Shown here one piece after another: positions 42,389 to 50,446 of a stretch of 64,000 bases of DNA (the stretch's first letter is position 1; each line of letters opens with the position of its first letter). The stretch is taken from assembly GCF_000950575.1 (NCBI RefSeq), contig NZ_CP011005.1, positions 3,224,001-3,288,000 on the forward strand. The letters run 5' to 3'. The DNA is from Psychromicrobium lacuslunae (lineage in GTDB: Bacteria; Actinomycetota; Actinomycetes; Actinomycetales; Micrococcaceae). Position numbers and translations under genes: made by a program. The notes beneath the pieces were generated by a model, which did no database searches, was not told the DNA's origin, and saw only the letters and a program-made list of their open reading frames with translations.

Positions 42389-43195
42389 ATGAAGGTCAGC
42401 GTAGGACAATTCACCCCGGGCGGCGACGTGGCCGAGAACATCACCACGATGCGCCGTCTAGCCGAACAAGCCAAATCTGACGGTAGCGAATTGATTCTGT
42501 TCCCTGAAGAAGCAATGTTCTCGGTGGCTAAGGTGGATTCTGATTTCCGTGCTGCCGTGGATGCGGGTTGGAGTATCTTCGTTCAGCAGCTCTCTTTCGT
42601 CGCGGCAGAGCTGAAGATTGCCATGATTGCTGGTGGCTATGAGTCCAGCGGTGAGGAACGTCCTTACAACACCCTGGTTGCGATAGACGCCAGCGGCGCG
42701 ATCTTAGGGACCTATCGGAAGCTCCACCTTTACGACGCCTTCTCCTATCAGGAATCCAAAAGGATTTTGCCCGGCGACGGCGGGCTGACCGTGGTGCGGA
42801 TTGGCGAGCTCAAGGTGGGCATGATGACCTGTTACGACGTGCGCTTTCCCGAGCTGGCTAGAGCGCTTGCCGAACAAGAAGTTGATTTGCTCTGCGTTGC
42901 CGCCGCCTGGTTTAAGGGCGAGCACAAGATCGACCACTGGGAGACCTTACTCAAAGCCCGGGCAATCGAAAACACTTGCTGGGTCGCCGCCGCCGGGACC
43001 ACAAGTGAGCATTGTATTGGACACTCGGTCATCCTCGACCCGATGGGTGTGCCGACGGCCTTCCTCAATGAGGAACCCGAAGGCGTTGCCAGTTCCGAAG
43101 TCACCATGAAACGAATTGCTGAGGTCCGCGAGTTTCTCCCGGTGCTGAAGAACCGCCGGATCAAGTCAGTGCGGGAGATCGTTCCCGCGCACTGA
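42389..43195 (+). CDS. Carbon-nitrogen hydrolase (nitrilase superfamily)
   Basis: The 268-residue protein has the catalytic triad of the family: Glu in ILFPEEAMF, Lys in YRKLHLYDAF, and Cys148 in MTCYDVRFPE. The members hydrolyse amides such as omega-amides or deaminated glutathione rather than nitriles. AGGAAAGAGG precedes the ATG. It appears monocistronic. The substrate cannot be told from sequence. Confidence 0.92.
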   Translation: MKVSVGQFTPGGDVAENITTMRRLAEQAKSDGSELILFPEEAMFSVAKVDSDFRAAVDAGWSIFVQQLSFVAAELKIAMIAGGYESSGEERPYNTLVAIDASGAILGTYRKLHLYDAFSYQESKRILPGDGGLTVVRIGELKVGMMTCYDVRFPELARALAEQEVDLLCVAAAWFKGEHKIDHWETLLKARAIENTCWVAAAGTTSEHCIGHSVILDPMGVPTAFLNEEPEGVASSEVTMKRIAEVREFLPVLKNRRIKSVREIVPAH

Positions 43196-43200
43196 TATCC

Positions 43201-43262
43201 GCTTGCTTGAACGGGTGTTTGCTTGAACTGACAATTACTTGAACTGCGCTTGCGGGAACGGG
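43201..43262. repeat. Degenerate 16-nt tandem repeat
   Basis: TTGAAC recurs at 43207, 43223 and 43239, exactly 16 nt apart, and a related GGGAACGGG follows at 43254. The units also share ends such as GCTTGC and GTTTGC. It lies in the 127-nt gap between the amidohydrolase gene and the convergent surface-protein gene. Confidence 0.6.
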
Positions 43263-43322
43263 CACGACGTTTGGCAGGAGCTAGCTGATTGGCCGCGAAA
43301 GCGAGCTTAAGCCGCTGGCGAG

Positions 43323-45194
43323 TTATTGCCTGAGGAAGCGGTTTCGCCTCAGCCTCAGCTTGCTGAGCAGCAACACTGTGCAGCCAGCCAAGGTCAGCAA
43401 CCCAGCTCCGCCGCTCACCGCTAAGAGTCCAGCGTTGCCGGTGTTCGCCAGCTTTGCCACCCCTTGATTGGGCTGCGACGAGGACTGGCTAGGCGGAGAA
43501 GCCGTGGTAGCTGGGGCTGGTTTGGTTGGTGCAGTTGAAGGTGCAGCGACGGGACCGGGGTGCGGAGGCTGGGGCATTGGCGCGGAGGCCCGCTTCAAAC
43601 AGACGGTCTCCTGCGGATCACCGAATATCCCCCGGAAGGGGACGACCTCGGTCGACCCAGCCACGGTTGCCACCACGGTGTAACAACCGGGTAGCGGCAA
43701 GATGCCGAAGTCCGCTTTCATCGGCCCGGAGAGCGGTAACTCGACGCTCTTAAAAATCTTACTTCCGGCCGGAACTTGGCTGGCAGGGAGAGGGCGTTCG
43801 GCGAGTGGCCCGTACATCGTGAGTCGCACGGTCTGCCCCGCTGGTATCGAACCGCTGAGGTGTAACTGATCAGAAATAGCAATTCCTGGCTCGCCCTGGT
43901 GGCTGGAAAGCTCGGTTGAAATAGCCGGACGCCATCGGGAGAGGCTTGTTTCCGCCGGAAGCCCGAAGCTACCTTGCCAGGGCCTAATCGAATCGTGTGC
44001 ACTAGCGGGAATCGCGCTGCTGGGGTTAATACGTTCCGTCCAGACGTAGTAGCCCGGTTTGCTGATCGTGAGTGCGGGAGTACTGAAGCGCCCGGGGCCT
44101 CGTACCGCGGTACTCACGGTGCCCAGTAGGGGCGTACCGGAGGGAACCACAGTGGATTCTCGAGGCCTAGCGTTCAAGGGTCCCCAGAGCATAGAGATCA
44201 CCCTCAGTTCAACGGGCTTATTGCTTTGCGGGTCAATGAGCCATGTTTGCCCTCCAGCCGGACCAGCAGCTAAGGAAACCGTGAGGGTGTCGTTGAGTTC
44301 GGCAGTTCCCGATAGCACCTTGGCCGAGGTTTCAGTATGCACGACGGGTTTCATTGAAAGGGCTTGAACCTTCAGTGTTGCTTGCACCGGGGAGGTGACT
44401 TCAGAGCTGATCAGGCGCTGAGTGGTTTTGCTTTTTGGCACCAACCATTGCAGTGCTGCCGCGGGAGCCTGATCAACCGCAACCTGCAATGATCCGGCAC
44501 CGAAGCCTGTGCGCTGTACTGGCACCATGTGCGCCGTTGCCGTTGAAGTCCAAAGCTGATCCTTTCCGGCTACGCTCAGCGTCCCCGAACTTTTGAGCCG
44601 CACCGCCAAACCGGGGACCGAGGCTCCCGAAGCGCCAAGGATCGACACCGAAGCGGCTCCGGGGCGGGACATCGCCATGGCAATTCGATAGGGGCCAGCA
44701 AAGCGTAGCGATTGCTCGGTGAGCGAGAGACCGAGCGAAACAGCGGCGGCGGGCAGCGACCCCTTAGCGATAATCTGGCTCATCCCGGGACTATGCCAGG
44801 AACGGCCCGGCGAGGTGAGCGCCCAGATCGATAACTGCACGGCGGCAGCTGTCAGATTGTCATGCGTTCGTCCCCAGCGCAGCAGAAGGTAGGAAAGCGC
44901 CGAATTTTGCTGAGGGCTGAGCCGCACTCCGTCACTGCGGACAAAGCTGCCTTCTTTCACTGCCACATAGGATTCATTGACGCCCGGCGAATGTTTTTCA
45001 TAGTCGGTACAGTAAACCAATAAGCCTTCAGCGTTTCTTTGTTGTCCAACCCAGAGCGCGGCACTCCCCAGCCCAGCGCCCAGCCGCCAGCCAGTCGAGA
45101 TCGCGCTGGCCTGGCCTATAGGCAGCAAGAGGCAGCAAAGCGCGATGACTAAGCCGATCATAGCGATCAGTTTTCTTTTCAGGTTTCTTCTCAA
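43323..45194 (-). CDS. Thioester-domain cell-surface protein with sortase-like anchor
   Basis: The start is a TTG at 45194 with GGAGG 4 nt upstream, giving 623 residues; the longer frame from 45350 lacks support. A signal peptide (IGLVIALCCLLLPIGQASA) is followed by a domain with LLVYCTDYEKHSPG and TAAAVQLSIWALT, the Cys and Gln pair of TQxA/thioester adhesin domains that can form an internal thioester. Beta-rich repeats and a Pro/Ala/Ser linker come next, then LANTGNAG, a hydrophobic helix and a basic tail. Such proteins can bind host or surface amines covalently. The anchor is an LPxTG variant (L-A-N-T-G). Confidence 0.82.
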   Translation of the reverse strand: MRRNLKRKLIAMIGLVIALCCLLLPIGQASAISTGWRLGAGLGSAALWVGQQRNAEGLLVYCTDYEKHSPGVNESYVAVKEGSFVRSDGVRLSPQQNSALSYLLLRWGRTHDNLTAAAVQLSIWALTSPGRSWHSPGMSQIIAKGSLPAAAVSLGLSLTEQSLRFAGPYRIAMAMSRPGAASVSILGASGASVPGLAVRLKSSGTLSVAGKDQLWTSTATAHMVPVQRTGFGAGSLQVAVDQAPAAALQWLVPKSKTTQRLISSEVTSPVQATLKVQALSMKPVVHTETSAKVLSGTAELNDTLTVSLAAGPAGGQTWLIDPQSNKPVELRVISMLWGPLNARPRESTVVPSGTPLLGTVSTAVRGPGRFSTPALTISKPGYYVWTERINPSSAIPASAHDSIRPWQGSFGLPAETSLSRWRPAISTELSSHQGEPGIAISDQLHLSGSIPAGQTVRLTMYGPLAERPLPASQVPAGSKIFKSVELPLSGPMKADFGILPLPGCYTVVATVAGSTEVVPFRGIFGDPQETVCLKRASAPMPQPPHPGPVAAPSTAPTKPAPATTASPPSQSSSQPNQGVAKLANTGNAGLLAVSGGAGLLTLAGCTVLLLSKLRLRRNRFLRQ

Positions 45195-45256
45195 GGGTCC
45201 TCCTGGATGGTTAGTTTGCTTGGAAAGTTGGATCGTTTGAACATTCACTGTGCCAA

Positions 45257-45271
45257 TTCCGCTAAGCGGAA
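45257..45271. promoter_or_regulatory. Operator-like palindrome between divergent genes
   Basis: TTCCGCTAAGCGGAA is a perfect dyad with 7-bp arms around one base. It lies 63 nt upstream of the surface-protein start and 136 nt upstream of the CoA-binding gene. A regulator site is likely; no regulator is identified. Confidence 0.45.
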
Positions 45272-45394
45272 GAAAGCGATAAATCACCGTTGTGGGGAAC
45301 CAAGGAAAAAGCGGCAGCTGTGGAGGGAAAGTGGCACAACAATGGAACAAAACCTGCCAGAGCTCATCCCGCCTCGGTCGGATTGAAAACGGCG

Positions 45395-45400
45395 TAGGCT
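45395..45400 (+). promoter_or_regulatory. -10 box for a leaderless CoA-binding protein transcript
   Basis: TAGGCT ends 6 nt before the ATG at 45407 and no Shine-Dalgarno sequence is present between them. It repeats the layout seen at 34715. No good -35 is visible. Confidence 0.4.
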
Positions 45401-45406
45401 GGGCAA

Positions 45407-45826
45407 ATGAGTCACCAAAATGATCCGGCCGCCGTGCGAAGCCTGCTCACGGATAAGGGCCGCTGGGCAGTTGTCGGACTATCCAGTAACACTGCAAGGC
45501 CTGCTTTTGGGGTAGCGAAATTCCTCCAGCAGAGCCTCGGAATAGAGATTATTCCGGTCAATCCGAGAGCGGATGACGTACATGGCGCTAAAGGCTATGC
45601 GACCTTGGCTGAGATCCCCGGGCCTATCGACGTTGTCGATTGCTTTATTAACTCAGAACGTGTTGGCGCCGTGGTCGATCAGGCTATTGCGGTCGGCGCC
45701 AAGGCCGTCTGGCTGCAGCTAGGGGTGATCGACGAAGCTGCTGCGCAACGTGCTAGTGCAGCCGGGCTGTCAGTGGTGATGAATGCCTGCCCGGCCATTG
45801 AAGCACCAATGCTCGGATTGGCTTAG
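45407..45826 (+). CDS. CoA-binding domain protein (YccU-like)
   Basis: The 139-residue protein is a stand-alone CoA-binding Rossmann domain: WAVVGLSSNTARPAFGVAKF, IIPVNP, DVVDCFINSE, AVWLQLGVIDEAA and MNACPAIEAP are all characteristic. Relatives are homologous to the CoA-binding half of succinyl-CoA synthetase alpha but lack the catalytic part. The physiological role is unknown. Confidence 0.93.
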   Translation: MSHQNDPAAVRSLLTDKGRWAVVGLSSNTARPAFGVAKFLQQSLGIEIIPVNPRADDVHGAKGYATLAEIPGPIDVVDCFINSERVGAVVDQAIAVGAKAVWLQLGVIDEAAAQRASAAGLSVVMNACPAIEAPMLGLA

Positions 45827-45884
45827 CCGATCAGCTAGGCTGAAACTTGGGGGTTCATCCGCAGTCAGTCGCGAGGAATCAGCA

Positions 45885-46886
45885 GTGCAATCACAGCTCC
45901 GGGCAGGTATCTTTTCATGGCTACTCGTCCTCACCTGCATCATCGTGGTAGTTGGCTTTGCAGGCGATGCCTTCAACGCTAGGCAGGCCAGTGAAGGAGG
46001 CCCGAGCGGATCGCTAAGGGTCCCGCCCACTGCCGCAGGCACTAGCTCGGCTAAGCCGAGTAATACCTCCTCTGCCACCGGCACCTCATCGCCCTCCGGC
46101 ACTCCCACCCGGAGCACCCCAAGCAGCACGTCCAGCAGCGCTCAAGGGCCAAGCAGCCATCCAGCGACGCCGTCCTCGGGAAGCTCCTCGCCACCAGGCA
46201 CCGCAACGCCAAGCAACTCCTCAGCGAGCAACTCGCCATCAGCCGAACCAGGCGGAACATTCCCGGAAGTGCCGGCGGACTACGTCTTGCCCGCTATTCA
46301 CGACGGCATGGTGCCAGTGCTGACGAAGGTGCCAACCAAGCAGAAGATTGTCTTCCTCACCATCGATGACGGTGCGAACAAAACCCAGCAGCAGATCGAT
46401 CTGCTCAAATCCAACAACATCAAGGCGACCCTTTTCCTTGCCCAGCTTTTCATCCTCAACAACCCTGACTATTTCAAAGGCTTCCTGGCCGAGGGCAGTA
46501 AGATTGAGAATCACTCGATTTCGCACCCGCTGAACTTGATTAAGCTGCCGCACGGCCTGCAGAAAAAGGAAATCTGCCAGATGTCAGATTACGAGCAACA
46601 GCAGTATGGGCGGCGCCCAGTGTTCTTCCGACCGCCGGGTGGACCCTACACCCTGTCTCTTCGCAAAGTGGCTGCCCAGTGCGGGATCAAAGCAATCGTG
46701 GACTGGAATGTGGAGGTACGGGCTGGTCGGGTGAACTATCAGGAGGGGAAGTCCTTAACGCCGGGAGATATTGTGCTAATGCACTTCCGGAAAGAATTCC
46801 CGCAAGATCTGCAAGCTTTCCTGACCGCGCAACGAGCGGCCGGACTCAAGGTGGTTTTGCTCGAAGATTTCTTGGCGGTGTCCTGA
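45885..46886 (+). CDS. Membrane-anchored polysaccharide deacetylase (NodB domain)
   Basis: The start is GTG 45885 with GAGGA 7 nt upstream, giving 333 residues. A signal-anchor helix (FSWLLVLTCIIVVVGFAG) is followed by about 90 residues rich in Ser, Pro, Thr and Gly that span the wall. The catalytic domain has LTIDDG, the metal His pair in HSISHP, RPPGGPY and LMHF, so it is complete. It probably N- or O-deacetylates peptidoglycan or a cell-surface glycan. It opens a four-gene run with the MmcQ-like, DUF1990 and arginase-fold genes. Confidence 0.9.
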   Translation: MQSQLRAGIFSWLLVLTCIIVVVGFAGDAFNARQASEGGPSGSLRVPPTAAGTSSAKPSNTSSATGTSSPSGTPTRSTPSSTSSSAQGPSSHPATPSSGSSSPPGTATPSNSSASNSPSAEPGGTFPEVPADYVLPAIHDGMVPVLTKVPTKQKIVFLTIDDGANKTQQQIDLLKSNNIKATLFLAQLFILNNPDYFKGFLAEGSKIENHSISHPLNLIKLPHGLQKKEICQMSDYEQQQYGRRPVFFRPPGGPYTLSLRKVAAQCGIKAIVDWNVEVRAGRVNYQEGKSLTPGDIVLMHFRKEFPQDLQAFLTAQRAAGLKVVLLEDFLAVS

Positions 46887-47299
46887 TGAGGGTAGCCGAA
46901 CTTCGCGACTTCTGCCTCGCATTGCCGGGGGCTTTCGAAGATCGTCCCTTCGGCCCCGAAACATCGGTGATCAAGATTGATGCCCCGGTACCGGGCGGAT
47001 CGCGGCGAGACACCAAAATGTTTGCCTTGTACCGTGAGGATCAGTTGCCGCTTACGGTGAATTTGAAGTGTGAACCAGCGCTCGCGGAGCAACTCAGAGC
47101 AGCTCACCCGGAGATTACCGCTGGCTACCATATGAATAAGAAACATTGGAACACGGTTGACTGTAGCGGGGCGCTTCCTGATCAAACGATCCGGGATCTG
47201 ATCGAGGATTCCTATGATTTGGTGGTCTCTTCGCTGACCAAGCTGCAACAAGAGGCGCTGGGCTGGCGTGGCCTGGTGGCGCGTGGCAGCGATGACTGA
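46886..47299 (+). CDS. MmcQ/YjbR-family protein
   Basis: The 137-residue protein has the family landmarks LALPGAFEDRPFG, LTVNLKCEPALAEQLRAAHP and GYHMNKKHWNTVDC. The fold is shared with TfoX-N-like DNA-binding-type domains, but function is not established. The start codon overlaps the deacetylase stop as TGATG, so it is translationally coupled. Confidence 0.88.
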   Translation: MRVAELRDFCLALPGAFEDRPFGPETSVIKIDAPVPGGSRRDTKMFALYREDQLPLTVNLKCEPALAEQLRAAHPEITAGYHMNKKHWNTVDCSGALPDQTIRDLIEDSYDLVVSSLTKLQQEALGWRGLVARGSDD

Positions 47300-47825
47300 G
47301 CGGCTCAGTTACTCCCAGGTTGGGCTGAGTCGTGAGTTGCTCGCGGCGGGAGTCGAGGCAACCGCACCCTGGCCGGCCGAGTATCGTCGAGTCTTCCAAC
47401 GGATCCGGGTAGCGCAGGGGGAAGCCGCTTTTCAGAGCTTGGCGGACGGCATCAGGCAATGGCAGATCCAGCGCCGGGCCGGTTTGCGACCGCGCGCTGA
47501 CGGCGAGGCGCAACTTGGCAGCACAGTGGTTTGCGGCTTCGGTTGGGGCCCGCTCCGGTTACCGGTACCGTGCCGGGTGGTCTGGTCAGAATATTCGGCC
47601 CGGATCGCTGGTTTTGGCTACGGGACGCTTCCCGGCCACCCTGCCAGCGGCGAGGAAGCCTTTGTTGCTGAACTCTCCGAGCAGGGCGAAGTGTATTTTT
47701 CGGTGCTCGCCTTCAGCGTCCCGGCGCCGGGTATTTACACCCTCGGTGCACCGGTCAGCCGGGTTATTCAAAGCTGGGTGACCAAGCGCTATCTGAAAGC
47801 GGCAAGAGAACTGGCGGCACACTAG
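47292..47825 (+). CDS. DUF1990 family protein
   Basis: From ATG 47292 the protein has about 177 residues and the DUF1990 landmarks FQRIRVAQGEAAFQ, VVCGFGWGPLRLPVPCRVV, GFGYGTLPGHPASGEE and VYFSVLAFSVP. It overlaps the MmcQ-like gene by 8 nt and touches the next gene by one base. The function is unknown; the compact cluster suggests co-expression. Confidence 0.85.
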   Translation: MTERLSYSQVGLSRELLAAGVEATAPWPAEYRRVFQRIRVAQGEAAFQSLADGIRQWQIQRRAGLRPRADGEAQLGSTVVCGFGWGPLRLPVPCRVVWSEYSARIAGFGYGTLPGHPASGEEAFVAELSEQGEVYFSVLAFSVPAPGIYTLGAPVSRVIQSWVTKRYLKAARELAAH

Positions 47826-48739
47826 TGTCAGAGCAACGCCTCAGCATCCTCTCCGCGCCCAGCAACCTCGGGTTACGACCACCGGTCTCGGGCGCGGTGC
47901 CAGGAACAGCTAAGGCTCCTGAAGCCCTCCGCGAAGCCGGCTTGTATGCCGGACTTTTAGCGGCCGGAGCGAGTGACGCCGGGGTGGTACTGCCGGGTCG
48001 ATACCTTGACGATTGGCGGCCTGGCCAGCGGCTGCGTAACGAGGAACCGCTGCTCGAACATGCTGCCAGGCTGGGAGACAGACTGGCTGCGATTAGAAGT
48101 CAGGGCGACTGGCCGCTGGTGCTTGGCGGGGACTGTTCAATTCTGCTTGGCATTGCCGTCGAGTTGAAACGCCAAGGTCACTTTGGGCTGATCCATCTGG
48201 ATGGTCACACCGATTTTCGGCACCCAGGAAACTCATCCCATTGTGCGTCATTAGCGGGTGAAGACTTGGCTGCGGTGACCGGAAAGCATTGGCCGCAGAT
48301 CGCCAATATCGGCGGACTGAGCCCCTATTTTTCTCCTCAAAACGTGGTGCATGCTGGCTGTCGCGATAGCGATGAGGAAATTGAGGAGGTCAGCGGGTAC
48401 TTGGCGGCACTGTTCACTAGTGCGCAGATTCTGGCCTCCGCCGAACACATCGGTCAGCAGATTTTTGCTGCCCTGCCGCAGCACCTCGACGGCATCTGGC
48501 TGCAATTAGACGTAGATATTCTCGATCCCAGTATTATGCCCGCGGTTGACGGGCCGGACCCCGATGGCATCTATTGGCAGCAGCTAGAACAGCTGCTTCG
48601 GGTGTTGCTGCCGCGAGTTTGCGGGCTGAGCGTGACGGTATTCGATCCAGATTTGGACCCGGACGGGCAGCTCGCTAGGCGGCTCAGCAGGCTGTTGCTC
48701 GATGTTTTGGACGCGCGGGCAGTAGTCATCGATTCTTGA
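47825..48739 (+). CDS. Arginase/agmatinase-fold ureohydrolase
   Basis: The 304-residue protein has the dinuclear manganese site motifs LGGDCS, LDGHTDF and LDVDILDPS, with GLSVTVFDPDLDP downstream. It would hydrolyse a guanidino or formimino compound. DGH in place of the more common DAH is a permitted variant. The substrate-specific loop does not identify arginine, agmatine or formiminoglutamate. The GTG start overlaps the stop of the DUF1990 gene by one base. Confidence 0.88.
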   Translation: MSEQRLSILSAPSNLGLRPPVSGAVPGTAKAPEALREAGLYAGLLAAGASDAGVVLPGRYLDDWRPGQRLRNEEPLLEHAARLGDRLAAIRSQGDWPLVLGGDCSILLGIAVELKRQGHFGLIHLDGHTDFRHPGNSSHCASLAGEDLAAVTGKHWPQIANIGGLSPYFSPQNVVHAGCRDSDEEIEEVSGYLAALFTSAQILASAEHIGQQIFAALPQHLDGIWLQLDVDILDPSIMPAVDGPDPDGIYWQQLEQLLRVLLPRVCGLSVTVFDPDLDPDGQLARRLSRLLLDVLDARAVVIDS

Positions 48740-48836
48740 GCAACGACTGGTAGGGTAGGCCCAAACCGGGCCGGTGTCTGCGGGAATCCAGGCGCTAACA
48801 GCTCTACCTGCATGGGGGAGTCGAAGGGGACTGCAC

Positions 48837-50240
48837 ATGAATTGGTTAAAGCGGGATCGTATTATTGCCAGACCTGGCTTCAATCGGTGGTTGATTCCGC
48901 CTGCTGCGCTCGCCGTGCATCTATGCATTGGTCAGGTTTATGCGACCAGTGTCTATAAGACATCCTTGGTCAGCTACTTTGCGGTCAATCAGACGCAAAT
49001 AGGTGTCATTTTCTCGATAGCCATCGTGATGCTGGGGCTTTCGGCGGCAGTGATGGGCACCTGGGTTGATCGCAATGGACCGCGAATGGCGATGTTCACA
49101 GCAGCGTGTTTCTGGGTGGCCGGATTTCTGATTGGGGCGCTGGGCATCTTCACCAAGCAACTGTGGCTGGTCTATCTCGGCTACGGCGTGATTGGCGGCA
49201 TCGGCTTGGGCATTGGTTATATTTCGCCTGTCTCCACCCTGATTAAGTGGTTCCCGGACCGGCCGGGCCTAGCCACCGGCATGGCCATTATGGGCTTCGG
49301 TGGCGGTGCCTTGATCGCGAGTCCGCTCTCTACTGCTTTAATGCGTTGGTTTGACCCCAATTCTTCGTCGGCTAACTGGGTGCCGAGCGGTGAAGCAGTC
49401 GGCAAACTCTTCCTCACCCTCGGCATCATCTACCTGGTCTATATGATGGCTGGTGCCTTCACCGTGCGGGTGCCAGCCGAAGGCTGGATTCCGAAGGGTT
49501 TTGACCCGGCCTCGGTACGGAGTAAAGCTTTGGTGACCACCGCCTCGGTGAGCGCGAATAATGCGATTCGGACACCGCAGTTCTGGTTATTGTGGGTGGT
49601 GTTGTTCTGCAATGTGACCGCGGGGATAGGCATCCTGGAGCAGGCCGCACCGATGATCCAGGACTTCTTTAGGCAGAGCAACGGGACCTCCTTGGTGGCC
49701 GGAGCGGCGGCAGCTGGCTTCGTTGGTCTACTTTCCATCGGAAACATGCTCGGCAGGTTCGCTTGGTCGAGTACCTCGGACCTGATCGGGCGCAAGCCGA
49801 TCTATATGCTCTATCTCGGCGTCGGTGCAGTGGTGTATCTGATCCTGGCATTCTTCGGCAGCTCCAGCACGGTGATCTACGTGATTCTGGCGCTCGTTAT
49901 TCTGAGTTTTTATGGTGGTGGGTTCGCCACCGTCCCGGCTTATCTGCGTGATCTCTTCGGCACCTTCCAAGTGGGTGCAATTCATGGCCGACTACTCACT
50001 GCCTGGTCGGCGGCTGGCATTGCGGGTCCGCTGATCGTCAATGGGATTCTGGATGCTCAGGGAAAGCCTGGGACGCTTAACGCGCACAATTATCAGCCTG
50101 CTTTACTGACCATGGTCGCGTTATTGGTGGTCGGCTTTGTGGCGAACTTGTTGGTTCGGCCGGTGAATGCGAGGTTCCATGAAAAGACTGCGCCAAGCGA
50201 GCCCGCAGTCGAGGGCGTTTCGGGAAGGAGCGAGTCGTGA
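48837..50240 (+). CDS. OFA-type MFS transporter
   Basis: From ATG 48837 (GAAGGGGA 7 nt upstream) it has 467 residues and about twelve helices. GQVYATSVYKTSLVSYF near the N-terminus, GTWVDRNGPRMAMF and GRFAWSSTSDLIGRKPIY match the oxalate/formate antiporter branch, which moves small carboxylates. Its stop overlaps the start of a 35-residue membrane protein, so the two should be made together. The actual substrate is not predictable. Confidence 0.9.
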   Translation: MNWLKRDRIIARPGFNRWLIPPAALAVHLCIGQVYATSVYKTSLVSYFAVNQTQIGVIFSIAIVMLGLSAAVMGTWVDRNGPRMAMFTAACFWVAGFLIGALGIFTKQLWLVYLGYGVIGGIGLGIGYISPVSTLIKWFPDRPGLATGMAIMGFGGGALIASPLSTALMRWFDPNSSSANWVPSGEAVGKLFLTLGIIYLVYMMAGAFTVRVPAEGWIPKGFDPASVRSKALVTTASVSANNAIRTPQFWLLWVVLFCNVTAGIGILEQAAPMIQDFFRQSNGTSLVAGAAAAGFVGLLSIGNMLGRFAWSSTSDLIGRKPIYMLYLGVGAVVYLILAFFGSSSTVIYVILALVILSFYGGGFATVPAYLRDLFGTFQVGAIHGRLLTAWSAAGIAGPLIVNGILDAQGKPGTLNAHNYQPALLTMVALLVVGFVANLLVRPVNARFHEKTAPSEPAVEGVSGRSES

Positions 50241-50344
50241 AAGCAATGAGTCTCAAGGTGGCCGTGGCCTGGGTATTGGTCGGTGTGCCACTGGTCTACG
50301 GAGTTTGGCAGACGCTACTCAGGGTTGCCGACCTTTTCAAGTAA
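50237..50344 (+). CDS. 35-residue single-helix protein, probable MFS small subunit
   Basis: GTG 50237 has AAGGAG 6 nt upstream and overlaps the transporter stop as GTGA; TAA is at 50342-50344. The product begins MKAMSLKVAVAWVLVGVPLV, continues as one transmembrane helix and ends in LFK. Very small partners encoded directly after OFA-type MFS transporters are known in actinobacteria, which supports a functional gene despite the size. It may stabilise or modulate the transporter. Confidence 0.75.
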   Translation: MKAMSLKVAVAWVLVGVPLVYGVWQTLLRVADLFK

Positions 50345-50356
50345 CCCGGTTCCTCC

Positions 50357-50430
50357 CGCCGAGTTCGTGGTTTAGTTTCGGATTCGCTAGTAATTACTAG
50401 CGAATCCGAGAGACAGCAACGAACTCGGCG
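50357..50430. repeat. 74-nt palindromic repeat, copy 2
   Basis: Outer arms 50357-50368 and 50419-50430 pair perfectly over 12 bp. The centre 50379-50408 is a perfect 30-nt palindrome built on CGGATTCGCTAGTAA. No T-tract follows. It lies 13 nt after the small MFS subunit and 16 nt from the 3' end of the sphingomyelinase-like gene, so it may terminate both. Confidence 0.92.
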
Positions 50431-50446
50431 AGAATGACGGCGGAGG

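Noticed and set aside
45195-45350. N-terminal extension of the thioester-domain protein
   Set aside because: It would place the signal peptide more than 60 residues inside the protein; TTG 45194 with GGAGG fits better.
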